Source: Hansfordia pulvinata (Eukaryota; Ascomycota; Sordariomycetes; Xylariales). Taken from it: 64,000 nucleotides of DNA. Under the pieces are notes generated by a model. It was not told the origin of the DNA and did not search any database. It worked only from the letters and a program-made list of their open reading frames with translations. The position numbers and the translations under genes are program-made. Shown here piece after piece: positions 12,178 to 23,091 of this stretch. Where the stretch lies: contig BJKQ01000012.1 in NCBI GenBank assembly GCA_006538405.1, positions 221,001 to 285,000 on the forward strand, read 5' to 3'. Numbering within the stretch: position 1 is the first letter of the stretch; each line of letters starts with the position of its first letter.

Positions 12178-13260
12178 TCACCTGCCCAGCAGCCTCCACG
12201 ATCCGGAGAAATAGTGGCGGACCAGAGTCCTGCGCCGACCGCGGCCCCAGGTGAGGCCCCATTCGTCGAGGGGCTCTGCCTGGAAGGACTCGAAAGGTAG
12301 GACGAGGATGTCGCCGAACAGGCGCGGCTCTGCCAGGCCCGACAGCTCCCGCAAGTCGCGGAACTCGGGTTCCTGCACCTGGATGCCCTCAAAGACGGCC
12401 TCGGTCCAGGCGATCGGCCCCGTCGTGTTGAGCACGTCCCAGTTGCTCAGTTGCATCTGCGCGGTCGTCACCCCTTGCGCGTCGGCCACGTCCTGTAGGC
12501 CCTGTAGCGCCCTGGCCACGGCCCGCGACAGCACCGGATGATTCGGCGCAGCAGCCACTGCACAACAGCACGGGTCAGCGAATCTATCGTCCGGGGTGTG
12601 TACAGAAGATTGGAGGCGGCGACGAAGCAAAAGAGACTTACTGGTCCATTGGCAGAACTGCACGGGGTATTTCCAGTCGTCGCCTTTCTGGATGGCGTCG
12701 TCGTGCTCGAGGGCAACCACCAGGCGCGCCTTGTCAGCCATGTGGGCGGGTATCCAGCTGTCGACCGGGGCGACAGGCTTAGTGTCGACGTCGCTGTAGT
12801 AGCCGCCGGCGGCCAGCAGGATCAGATACCGCAGAAAGTCGGACTTGGAGGCAGGCTTCGTCAGGGCGCGGTACATGTCGACGATGTCGCCGCGGTTTTG
12901 GGAAGGGGGCGTGGCGTCACGAGCATTGCCGAAGTGGGTGTCGACGAAGTCGTCGCTGCCGGGCCGGCGTAGCATGGTGTAGGTGTAGCCGGGGGCTTGG
13001 GACACCCACTCGGAGGCGTAGACAGAGGCGACATCGAGGTCGGGCGCGAAGTAGTTTTGCCAGATGACGCGGGGGATGAGGGCCGGGGCGGCCGAGTAGG
13101 CGGGATCGAGGTGGGGGGCGGTCGCGCCGGGGCGAGCGTGGGAGTCGGCGCCGGAACTGAGGACGCCGCGCCGGGCAGTCAGGACGAAGCACAGGGCGAG
13201 GAAGCAAACGGCGGCGATGGAGGCCCTCTTGAACCCGGGGCGCCACATGATCTTGGGCAT
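12178..13260 (-). CDS. GT32 glycosyltransferase, Och1-like alpha-1,6-mannosyltransferase
   Basis: Two exons, 13260-12642 and 12557-12178, encode about 332 residues. From the ATG at 13260 (MPKIMWRPGFKRAS) the protein has a short cytosolic tail and one hydrophobic signal anchor (roughly residues 13-31, AAVCFLALCFVLTA), as expected for a type II Golgi enzyme. PRVIWQNYF and SDFLRYLILLAAGGYYSDVD carry the family hallmarks: an Och1-type start of the catalytic domain and the DXD metal/nucleotide-sugar motif (DVD). The splice joins QFCQWT to MAAAPNHPVLSRAV, which is conserved in Och1 relatives. The family transfers mannose from GDP-mannose to N-glycan or sphingolipid acceptors; the exact acceptor is unknown. 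The 84-nt intron (12641-12558) is a multiple of three without stops, and the frame stays open for 206 codons upstream of the chosen ATG. Another ATG lies at 13248. Confidence 0.88.
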   Translation of the reverse strand: MPKIMWRPGFKRASIAAVCFLALCFVLTARRGVLSSGADSHARPGATAPHLDPAYSAAPALIPRVIWQNYFAPDLDVASVYASEWVSQAPGYTYTMLRRPGSDDFVDTHFGNARDATPPSQNRGDIVDMYRALTKPASKSDFLRYLILLAAGGYYSDVDTKPVAPVDSWIPAHMADKARLVVALEHDDAIQKGDDWKYPVQFCQWTSKSLLLRRRLQSSVHTPDDRFADPCCCAVAAAPNHPVLSRAVARALQGLQDVADAQGVTTAQMQLSNWDVLNTTGPIAWTEAVFEGIQVQEPEFRDLRELSGLAEPRLFGDILVLPFESFQAEPLDEWGLTWGRGRRRTLVRHYFSGSWRLLGR

Positions 13261-14977
13261 GACCTGGGCCAGGCCGGCGAAGCGGGCAGGCGAGCAGGTC
13301 GGTGGCCCTTGGGTCGGGGTGACAGGCGCGGGAATCGTCGCTGGGCGGAGGCGGGAGGGTAGGTAGCGGAGAACGGCGGACGGGCGGGCGGGCGCACGCG
13401 GATTGGCGGGGAGATGGCGGTCGGAGACCCGAGTCTGGGGTTGCGCACCGGAGGGGAGGAGGGCCGGTTGCTCGAGCAGAGGGCTGGCTGGCTCAGCTGG
13501 GGCGGCGGTGAGGCCACATGTGCGGGATGCGCGTGCCTCGCCTAGCTGAAAGAAACAAGCGGTCCCGCCGGTGTCATGATGGAGATGCGACAGGTGCGCG
13601 CAGGGGCGGAGGGGAAGAAGCGTGTCTACGAGTACCCGTAGCGGCGGAGGAGATTGGCAGGCAGGGTACGGCGTAGGTCGGTGACGAGGGCGGCGCAAGG
13701 AGCAGGTGGCCGTGTCGATCTCATCTCGGGCCCACGACTGGCGCCGCCTATGGTCAGCAGTGGCCTCAGCAGAGCCCCTTTTGCGGTGGAAACCAGTCGC
13801 TATCCCAGGTTGGCGCGGGATGCAACCGCCGAGGGCATCCCAGCCAGTCGCAACCGAGTTGAGCTTTGTGTGTGCCAAACGGTCGAGTCGTGAATTGACA
13901 GATGGATGTTGGGATTGGAAAGTGCCAGCTGGTGAATGAAAGAATCAAATTGATTGGGAAGGTTCATTGATGCCGGCTTGATGAACGTAGCCCCAGTGGA
14001 TCTAGCCGTCATTATTTGGTTTGAGCCCCATGTACTGGACGAGGTATCGCGGTTGCCGACCCCGCCAATGGATGCGAGATGCATGCTGGGAGTACGCCTC
14101 CGTATAGGGAATCCATCCTTACCTAACCTACCTAACACTGAGGTCTCTGCCATATCTGCAGCTAAGTCTCGTCGAGATCTGCTAGATATACTATAAGGTA
14201 TACCTAATCCCTCGGGTACCCAGCCCATCGAATCGTACGATTACGAGTACACCAGCAGCCCGGCGGTCGGGACGTCACTTTTAATGAGGCCGCATCCAAG
14301 CATGATTGCGTGATGAACGGGGAATGGACGCAAGACAACGTACCTACTACGTCTGGTAGGCACGTACGAGCACCTAGGTACCAAGTCGAGTCGAGTCGAG
14401 TCGAGGTAAAGCCAAACCAAGCCAACGGTACCTACCAGTAATTCTAATGGGGCTTGATCAAGTTGGCACTTACACAGCTTACACAATCACCTCCCGCCCA
14501 TTGCAGCTTCCCGACACACCAGAACGTCCAATGAGATACATCAAATGTAGACACCATATGGATAAGAACCGGGACTTCCATGATACATCTCGAGCACAAA
14601 CCACAAAACTCATATTGGAAAAGTTCACTTTCGAACAAAGAATTGTTGCAAGTTGCCATGATGTTTTATTGATATCTGTGGCATCGAATCTGGAATCGCC
14701 CCGGCTTGGCCTCTCGGGCTGCAAACCCACCATGGGAAAAGATGATTATGCTGTCGCTGTGATTGTGTCGCTGGTACCAAGAGAAAGGGAAGAAAATAGA
14801 AGAGGGGGGGAAAAAGAAAATCAAAACGCCATGCCTGCCTGGACTGACCCGGTTTCGCCTCCCGCTGCTGACCACCGTCGCTCACACTCGGAAGATCTAC
14901 ATCCACAACCGTGGCCGGCCGGCATCTTTCGTTCCTCGTCATCGTCTCATCATCGCCGTCACCACCACCCCATCTCC
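13261..14977. other. Spacer between the GT32 and TauD-like genes
   Basis: The promoter/leader of the GT32 gene occupies the left part and the 3' flank of the dioxygenase gene the right. Simple sequence: four GTCGA units near 14384-14406. The motif TACGAGTA occurs at 13627 and 14242. No further gene is supported. Confidence 0.5.
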
Positions 14978-16272
14978 TCAGTCGGCATCCAGGCGAGCCA
15001 CGGGCGCCGTGTCGTCGACCTGGATGCCGCCGCGCTTCTTCTCCGCCGCGTCCCAGTAGGGCAGCCGCCAGCCGCCCTCGTCCTGGGGCATGGCCAGCCA
15101 CAGGCGCATGAGGTGGCGGCGCGGCATGCCGGAGCCGGGGGCGTGGTCGCGGTAGGCGGTGCGGGCGTGCAGGGTGTGCGTGTTGGCGACGAACTGGATG
15201 TCGCCGACGTCGAGCACCATGTGCAGGCGGACGCGCTGGCAGGTCGCCTCGAGCAGCGCGATGGCCTCGTGCTGGGCGGCCGACAGGGGCGGGATCTCGC
15301 CGCGGTCCGAGAAGCGGGCCAGGCTGCGGACAAAGTAGGGGTCCCACTTGCAGTAGACGCGCTGCTCGCGGGCCGGGTCCGCCGGGTCCGGCGTCTCGAG
15401 GTAGAAGACGGGCGCCCGGATGTACGGCTGCTCGCCGCGCGACACCTCGCCCTTGCGGTCAAAGTACCAGACGGGCTTGGCCAGCAGCTCCGCCACGTCG
15501 GGCCGCTCCGCCTGCAGGATGTTCCACACGGCGTGGATCGACGCCACGTCGCTCTCGCCGCCCGACTCGGCCTTGGACAGGCACAGCAAGCCGACCACGT
15601 CCGCGTCGTCCGCGTGGAAGAACTGCCGCGCGTTCGTCCGGTAGATCCGCACCTTGTCGATCGCCTCGCTGTCTTCGCCGAGGTCCTTGACGTGTCCCAG
15701 AAGGTGGCCTGGAGAGGGAGGACGAGTCAGTCAGCAAACAGTATGAACAGGGGGAACAGACAGGATGAACAGGGGAGAAGGTGAGGAGAACCCAGGCGGG
15801 GAAGTAGGTTATGTATGGGGGAAGAGACTCACCTCTGCCATTCTGGCTGACCGTGTATCCCAGGTACGTGCCCAGGCCCATGTACGCCACCGCCGCCTTG
15901 TGGTGGCCCCATTCGTGCACGGGGAAGCCCTTGTACAGGATGAAGCCCTTGCCGTTGAGCATCTCGCGCCGCATCGTCGCCAGCGACGCCGCCATGTTGG
16001 GCAGCGGGAAGTTGTCCTTGGTGATGCCGGTCAGGGGCAGGCCCAGCGCCTGGAACCGGTCCGCCGTCTCGCCAATCTCCCGGATCTCCGCCTCGGAGAA
16101 CTGGTGCACCCACCGCTCCGGGTTGCCGGCGTAGTCCTCGGGTGCCACACGGTCGGGCCCTCGATCCTCGTGGGGAAGGCGCTGTACGGGTAGAGCTGGT
16201 CGTATAGGGGCGGCTGCTGGCCTGTACAAGGTGGGTTCCCGTCAGCGGTTGGAGCTCGAGACAGATGCTGTT

Positions 16273-16316
<44 letters not shown>

Positions 16317-16439
16317 GCTGCTGCACTAACCGGTGGTCTTGAGCCCATCAGGGAACACATCGAGGTTGACTCTGCCGAGAGGCCCCTTGAGGGAGGGCGT
16401 CTCGTCGACGGGGGAGTGGTAGTCTAGCGCCGGCGCCAT
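14978..16439 (-). CDS. TauD/TfdA-family Fe(II)/2-oxoglutarate dioxygenase, one-base frameshift
   Basis: Exons are 16439-16331, 16221-15833 and 15708-14978, giving about 409 residues once a single missing base is allowed for. The family uses Fe(II), O2 and 2-oxoglutarate to hydroxylate small substrates such as taurine, other sulfonates or aryloxyacids; the substrate here is unknown. The metal site is visible: FFHADDADVVGLL (HxD, near residue 197) and NTHTLHARTAYRD (distal His), with RRHLMRLWL carrying the 2-oxoglutarate-binding Arg. GKGFILYKGFPVHEWG and YMGLGTYLGYTVSQNGRG are typical of the fungal subfamily. The frame breaks between IEGPTVW and PEDYAGNPERW at the G run 16140-16142: one more base there restores it. 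Everything else is intact and conserved, so I favour a sequence error over a pseudogene, but cannot exclude the latter. Intron 1 holds a (GA)n microsatellite. Confidence 0.85.
16276..16314. repeat. (GA)n microsatellite in intron 1 of the dioxygenase gene
   Basis: An uninterrupted GA dinucleotide tract of about 39 bases lies between the donor at 16330 and the acceptor at 16222. On the coding strand it reads (CT)n. Confidence 0.95.
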
Positions 16440-18033
16440 GTTGTGCGATGTGTTTGTTGTAAGTGGTTGCTGTCTAGGGTATGATGATAGTAGTCTCTGC
16501 TACGACGCTTCGCGGGACTAATAAGAGATGGCGGTGCTTCCTCACTTGCTGACGAGGATAACAGGACAGCTATTTTCAAGACTATAAGAGCTTCGACGAG
16601 AAGACGAAGAAGAATGGGAATCGAGACTCGGAAACTGCATGTGCCTTGAGGTGCAAACAAGCTCATGGCCAAAAGTCGCCGAGGACGGCGTCTCTCTCTC
16701 TCTCTTATCTGTCACGGCCGCGGCCTCCAGTCGATCTACGGGAGCCATCGTTGCCTTGACCCGGCACCGGGGCGCGCAGGGGCTTGCAGGGTGGCCGCAG
16801 CCTAGGGCGATGGCATCATTCTGGAAGCAGCACACGCGATTGCAGCCAAGAATCCCAAATCTTCCCCCAGGCCAGACCAGACCAGAGCAAGGGCTCATGT
16901 CAGAGGCGGCGGCCCAGCAGGATGGGATGGCCGCCGCCGCCGCGGGGGAGGGGGAGGAGGAGGAGCCCGCGGGGCCCTGGCGGCCTGAGACGGGGCCAGA
17001 CACTATTGCGAGTTACATGCCGGGGGGGCGACGATTACGTTTCGGCTCGCATCGCAGAAGCAGCAGCAGCAGCAGCAGTGGCAGCGTGGTGCGTGGTACG
17101 TGTAGTGCGCAGCGCGTGGTTGTTGCGGTATGGTGTGGGCGGGTGGCCGAATCACGCCATCGCGCCGACACAAAGTCATCATCCCGAGCCCCCGGCACGC
17201 CATCGCCATGATGGAGCGCGGCGCCGCGGATCCTGCTGGATACCTAAGGTACGCGGCCCTGGGCGGCGCACCGCACCGCGCGCCACGTACTGGCCGCGTA
17301 TCCGCAGATAGGTATTGGATCTGATGGTCAGGTACGCGTGCGCACGCCCCCATTGCGATGCCGCGAGCACAGCAGTCTTCAGTCCTGCTGCGATGCGGCA
17401 GCAATCCATCCACCAAAGAGCCGGCGAGCGAGACGGGAGGAGAAGCAGCTAGATTGGATGGCCGCCGGGGGCCACGATCCGTTATTAATCAAGCCCTCCC
17501 TGGGTCGTGCCTGGGTCACCGGTGGGTCGCGGCTCACTCATCAGGATGATGCAGTCCCCTTCCCCGGCGCATCGCGTGATTGTTCCTGGCGCGGCGATGA
17601 CGAAGCGTCAGTCGTCAATGTGTGGTGGGCGGTGGCGGTGGCGGTGAGATCTGTCAGTGTACGACGGGAGTATTCGTCAGTCGATCTGCCCATCGTTTCG
17701 TCGCGTCGCCTGGTCTCTTTTCCCCGTCGCCCGTCCGTCCGCCCGGCTTCCGAGTCGAGTCGCCTGCTGAGACCCGCCGCACGAGCGCTTCATACTCGTA
17801 CTCATCATACTCCTCCGAGTACTCCTACTCCTTAGGTACGCTTCCATCACACGCGTCGCCGTCATCAGCGTCACGGTGACTGTATCGTCCCGCCTCTTGT
17901 GGCTACCGTCCCAACAGGCAGGCAGACAGACAGATATTGAGGCGGTAGTATCTCCGTCGTCGTCGTCTTCTTCTTCCTCCTCGATCCCTCATCTATTTGC
18001 CGTCGTTCTTGCCCGCCACGCAACGCACGCACG

Positions 18034-18102
<69 letters not shown>

Positions 18103-19975
18103 GGCCCACTATTGGAGGTCGAAACGCGGGCTTCGCCCTCGTCTCCAGTCTACCTATTTACCTGGGATCCATGAGCAGGGAAGCAACAAGTCGGTCAGGA
18201 CAGGCCGGCAGGGCGGCATACGGATAAGATCCCGCTCCCTAACTACGCTACGAGGGCCTACCTACATACGGAGTAGTTACCTTGGTACGCTTAGATACTC
18301 ATGGAATCGTAAGCCCCGGCCTCTTCGCAGTCTCGACCTTGGTCGCCTTCCTGTCCGGCCCCGGCCCGGTCCACCACGAGCGAGCGAGCGACGCCAGCAC
18401 GAGTAATAAACCCTATGCGCAGTGCGGGCATCATCATTGGTCCCTATCGCCATCACTATGATGAGTTTGGTAGGACCGCCCGCTCTCCATGCTTTTCCTG
18501 CTGCCTCACAGCCTCTTCTGCGGTCTTCGCAGGGCTCCGACACCACCGCCGCATTCGCCACAGCGGCGGACGGTGCACGTCAAAGCCGCATTAGTGTGGG
18601 GAGAGGGGGGAGAGGGGGGCAAGTGGACGAGTTTATTAAAGACAGACAGCCCTCCTTGTGCTCCCCACCCCGGATTCGTGTCCCCCCGTCCCCTTTTTTA
18701 TGATGATGATGATCAACCCGTGGTGCCCTTGTCTTGTGCCCTTGCAGGACGAGCTGCCATGGCCACGTCACCGTCAATCACGTGCTTGGCCCTCGCGTAT
18801 CGGCATGCAGTTCTGCCCCTGTGAGCATTGCATCTCATCCCTGGCCCCCACGACCGGGGGAGGGGGGGGGGCAAGGGGTTTCTTCCTTTCTTTTTCCCCG
18901 GGATTTCTCTGCGATTCCCCCGTTGGGTAGTAGTGCAAGGAAGGGGTTGCGCGTACAAGGGGGAAGAGGGGGGCAAGGCTTATCATGAGTACTCGTAAGA
19001 AAACAAGAGCTACACGGTCCTCCACAGTGTTTCGTTTCCACGAGTACTCGTATGAGTAGTATGCGGCCATGTCGCGTCATATCTCTCGACAGATCATACC
19101 CTTATGAACCTGCCCATTCTTATTTTCTGAGAGCGTACTCGTACCTCGAGCTATCCTCTGGCCTGTCGAGAGGGTGCAGATTCACTCCGCGCCGTACCGA
19201 GTACGGAGCACGTGCATACAAGGTACTTAAGCTGGTCGCGGTAGTCGTGTGTATTCGTAGATACGTCGCCTGCCCACTCGGGCAACAGACAGAGATCTTG
19301 CGTGATTGAGCGAGCTACCCCCGCGCCAACTTGATTCTCCAGTGATGGGTAAGTATGCTCCGGTGTCGGCCCCTGTTTGAGATCGCGCTGCCCGCACCCG
19401 GCGCCTCCAGAAGCGGGCTGGCAAGAAACGAGGGGTGCGACCCAAAACAAGGCCAGAGCCCGTGAGCGGCTCGACGTAGCACAGCGCCGTGATGGGGTCA
19501 TATCGCGGGGAGCTCCGGCGTAGGCGGTGGCCGCAGGTGTGGTTCCTTGCCTCTGCCTCGTCGTCGTTATTGTTGCTGCTGACGACTGGACGTGGCGATG
19601 GGGGTTTGTTGAACCGTCTGGTGTATTGTTACGTACGTACGCAAGTATCTATGATCTCTATCCGACGCTGTGTTTGTCTCTCCGATCAACTCGTACCCAG
19701 CCCTTTTAAACAGCACTTGGTTAGAGGAGAGCCCTCATCTCACGTGCTCACCTGCTTGATCCGCGCAGTGTAGTAGCCAGCCCGCCTCTCCTTTCCTTCC
19801 TCCCCCCCCCCCCCCCCTTACGCCCTCTCTGCAAAACCCATCCCCTCGTGCTTCTCTCGTGCTTCTTTGCCTCTCATGCATGGGCATGGATAGATTTGGG
19901 CTCTCCTTTCCCATCTCCCCTCGGCGTCCACCTAGCCGGAGCTCGCAGCAATCTTCGATTTCAAGATGTCCTTCT
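16440..19975. other. Spacer with microsatellites between dioxygenase and secreted-protein genes
   Basis: About 3.5 kb with no supported gene. It contains a (CA)n tract (18038-18098), CAG/GCC-rich stretches near 16936-16950 and 17056-17080, a C16 run (19802-19817) and TACGAGTA/TACTCGTA motifs at 17793, 18990, 19045 and 19136. Open frames here are dominated by translated microsatellites. Confidence 0.5.
18038..18098. repeat. (CA)n microsatellite
   Basis: A pure CA dinucleotide tract of about 61 bases, preceded by a few CACG units. Confidence 0.97.
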
Positions 19976-20658
19976 TCAGACCATCGGGCCGGACATATTT
20001 ATCCCCCCCCTGTAGTTCTCCAAGTGCCAGTCGCTAGCCCCGTACACGAGGTCCTCGACGAAGTCCCTCCTCATCTCCTTGGACACGTGGTCGCCCTCCT
20101 TCTGGTAGTACCAGCCTTTCCGATTTTGCTCGCCTCTGTCGTTGACCCTCATTTCCGCCTCATGTTTCTGCGATGGGTACGCACTCTTAATGGCACTGCC
20201 GAACACATCGACGGCCTGTTTGAAGGGCCACTTGCCACCGACCTTGGGCTCTTCTATCAGCCACTCGATCGCCTTGTCGATGGCCTTCTCCGCGGGCAAG
20301 TCGAGCTCATCATCGTACACGTCCTTCACCCCGCGGTCCATGGGGAAGTCTTTGGTCCACTCAGGGGCGGCCCGGCGGCTCGAATCGCCGCCGTCGTCGT
20401 CACTTTAGGGAAGGGTATCCGGGGTTAGCCAATGCACGAGTTGTTGCGCCGGGTTCACTTGTACGTGTGTGTGTGTGTGTGTGTGTGTGTGGGGGGGGGG
20501 TTGTGGACTCACCCGAGCATCGGCGAGCGAGTGCTCAGCCGGCCCATGCCATTGCCATGGGCAGATTCGGGAGCCTCCTGCCCGCCCTCAGCGCCCGTCC
20601 TCAGCGTTGCGGCCAGAGCGCTGGACGCCAGGGGCAGTATGAGCAGCTGGAACTTCAT
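19976..20658 (-). CDS. Small cysteine-free secreted protein, function unknown
   Basis: Exons 20658-20513 and 20402-19976 encode 190 residues. The start MKFQLLILPLASSALAA is a clear signal peptide with cleavage likely after the ALA-A region. The mature chain is acidic and charged and contains no cysteine, unlike most small secreted fungal effectors. A dibasic SSRR at roughly residue 58 could be a Kex2 site that would release the folded-looking C-terminal part (EKAIDKAIEWLIEEPKVGG, KGWYYQKEGDHVSKEMRRD, YGASDWHLENYRGG). I recognise no domain. The intron (20512-20403) has a standard GTGAGT donor and an AAG acceptor, and contains (GT)13 followed by G10. The gene model rests on the signal peptide plus a consistent splice; the function is open, and an effector, structural or processed-peptide role is only conjecture. 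Confidence 0.7.
20465..20500. repeat. (GT)13-G10 tract in the secreted-protein intron
   Basis: Thirteen GT units at 20465-20490 run directly into ten G residues at 20491-20500, inside the only intron of the small secreted-protein gene and just 8 nt inside its donor site. Confidence 0.95.
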
Positions 20659-23091
20659 CTTGACGTGGAGATACGTTTGGGGGGGCTTGGAGAGGGAGGG
20701 GTTTATGTAAGTATGCTCCAATTCGGCAAGGTTGAGTCTATCGCGAGGTTTGGAACACGCCGTTTGAGACTCAAGTAGTCTCTTCCTTATAGTCGTTCGT
20801 TCAGCTGCGAGCGGGAGTTAACTCTGTCGAGAGCTTAGGCTAGTTGGACTTGCGCTGACGGGCTTGTTTTTCAGGGTGCTGGGTAGGAGATGTCTGGTCT
20901 ACCTCATGCCCAATCGTTGTTTGCTGACTTGTTCACGGAGAAAGGCCGGCAGGGGGTCGGCGGACAGCGGTCGTCATAATTGCTATTCTCTTCACTAAAG
21001 AAGCTCGTTGGCTTCCCTGACTCTCTTTGGCTCGCCACTCGGCCACCAATACTCAGCCACCAACACTGGGCGTGGCTCCACGCCAGAGGCAAGATGGATC
21101 CCGCAGGCAAAACTTCCACGGCCGCGCGAACGGAGCCCGCCCGCAAAACCCTGCTGTTTCGCCGTCGGCACTTGCCTTTTTGATAAGTCAGCGTGCGAGG
21201 CTTTCCTCGTTTGTCAAGGGAAGACAGCCACCGCGTCTTGCCGCTAGTCCGTCCAAAAACGACCGTTCAATAGCCAAGACGAGCACCGCGGGCTTCACAG
21301 GTACGCATTTGGCATATTGACCCGCCCTTGTTCCAACTAGTGATGGCTTCATGTTGCGTTAGGTAAGGTAAGCACCTTGTTGTGCACCGTGATGCGCACA
21401 CAATAGTTGGAACATTCAGTTGCGTCTAACGCAAGCGCGTCCCCGGGCGTCAGTTTCTCCTTTCTGGGGTTGCGCCAAATTTGGTTTTTCATCTCCACCA
21501 GGTGGCACACTGGCAACGTCAGGTGGGCGTCTCTACCAACAGGGAAATTCCTCGCCTCGGACGACGCCGGCCGAATGGTGGTCCCCCTTTTCTTAGATTC
21601 CACGCCAATGCCACGAGCTTTGGGAAGAAAGAGTGACAAAGTACAATGGTCCGCAAAATCGATGTTTGCGAGGGTTCCTTCATCAGTCTGAGAAGGGCCC
21701 AGAATTGATTGCCTTTGTCCCCCTCATTTACAGTCACCCCTTCGCGTGCAAAGGGTTTCCTCGGCTAGGTCAACGCTGTCGTCGGTAAACATCTCTGAAA
21801 ACCTGCCCGGCGCGATGTGTCAGGGCCATGTTTCTTAGCGTTTCGACTTCTTCAGCCCTGAGCCCATTCACGTACTTGCTCAGTCAATCCAATTAGCGAC
21901 TCCCAACTTCACAAGAGAAGAGAAGAAAGAACGGAGGGAAAGGGTGTCCTGGCAGGTCCTGGCAAAACGTGGGCACCGCGACCGAGCCCCGCGCGTAATC
22001 AATTCACCTCTCATCCCTTTTCTCTCTATCTTCCTCTTCCTTGACGGGACTCTGGCGCTTTATTCAGGGAAGACCCTAAAGTCGTCGACGGTCCAGAGGG
22101 TAAAGACTCAAGACGGCACGGTTTGTTTGGGCTGAGGGAGGACTCGAGTCGACTCGGAAGAAAGATGACTGCCTGTACTGTGACAGACTAGAACGACCCG
22201 CCGTGGTGACGATGTCGTGAAGAACAAGCACCATTGCCTTCGTGTTAGGGAAAGCACGGAGCGCTGGCTCCCTATCCGCTCCCGCGTCTGCCGGGGGATG
22301 CATTCAGTTCTGATTCGCTGCGCCCGAGGGATGTGTGCGCTGTAGTCTCCTGAAGCTTGAAGTCGACCCGTTCCCGGGCTGCGCCTGAGGATTCATGAGC
22401 CGGGAGTTGAAGCCGTGTTTGTCGATCTTGACAACGCGGTCGCCTCATGTCTGAAGGCCCTGATTCGAGCAGCGGTTTGTCCTGCCGCAGTCGTGTCGAA
22501 GCGGTGCTTGTCGAGGCGGTGCGTTGTCTAGGAATGTCGGCCGTGAGACAAGCAGACGGGAGCACAGCCCCCGCCATTTGTACTCGCAGAGGAATTCATT
22601 CAATACGAGCCGATGGATGAGCAAATGAATAAATGGGCGAATGGGTGAATGGGTGGATGGATGAATTGATGGGATGGGATGGGATGAGACAAGCAAAAAT
22701 CGCCGGGACGCGCCCGTTGTGGAAGCCCGCGCTGAGGTTGGTTGGGACGGGCCGCTGAGACCCGCCCCAGACCCGCTGGACGGCCGTGACCGCGGTGCTG
22801 ACGGTACCGTGGCCGCGGTGCCTCAGGTACGAGTCCACCTAAAGCCCCCGATGCCGCCCCGTCGCGTTCCGCCCGTCTGGCCCGTCATTTGCCGTTTCCA
22901 TCCTCACAGACCGACCTTGCCCCTCCACGAAAGCTGCACCTCTGCAGTCACCTGCACCTCCGCAGTCACCTGCGCCTTTTCTCTCCAGGGGCCGCCACCT
23001 GAGGAGAGGGCACCCACCCAGCTCCGTATAGCACCGAGCTGCTTCACATTCACACTACCGGTCGCGCTCTGCGCCACGCTCTTCCGCCGCC
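20659..23091. other. Divergent intergenic region between the secreted-protein and transporter genes
   Basis: The two flanking genes are transcribed away from each other, so both promoters should lie here. A degenerate tandem run of ATGGG/GAATG units sits at about 22618-22690. I see no additional gene; open frames at 21349-21639 and 22445-22838 lack ATG starts or any conserved feature. Confidence 0.5.

Noticed and set aside
14447..15784. 445-codon plus-strand open frame
   Set aside because: Mostly antisense to the last exon of the dioxygenase gene, which has the visible catalytic residues.
21349..21639. 96-codon minus-strand frame with plausible protein-like composition
   Set aside because: It begins at a TTG codon, has no upstream splice partner I can find and no recognisable motif.
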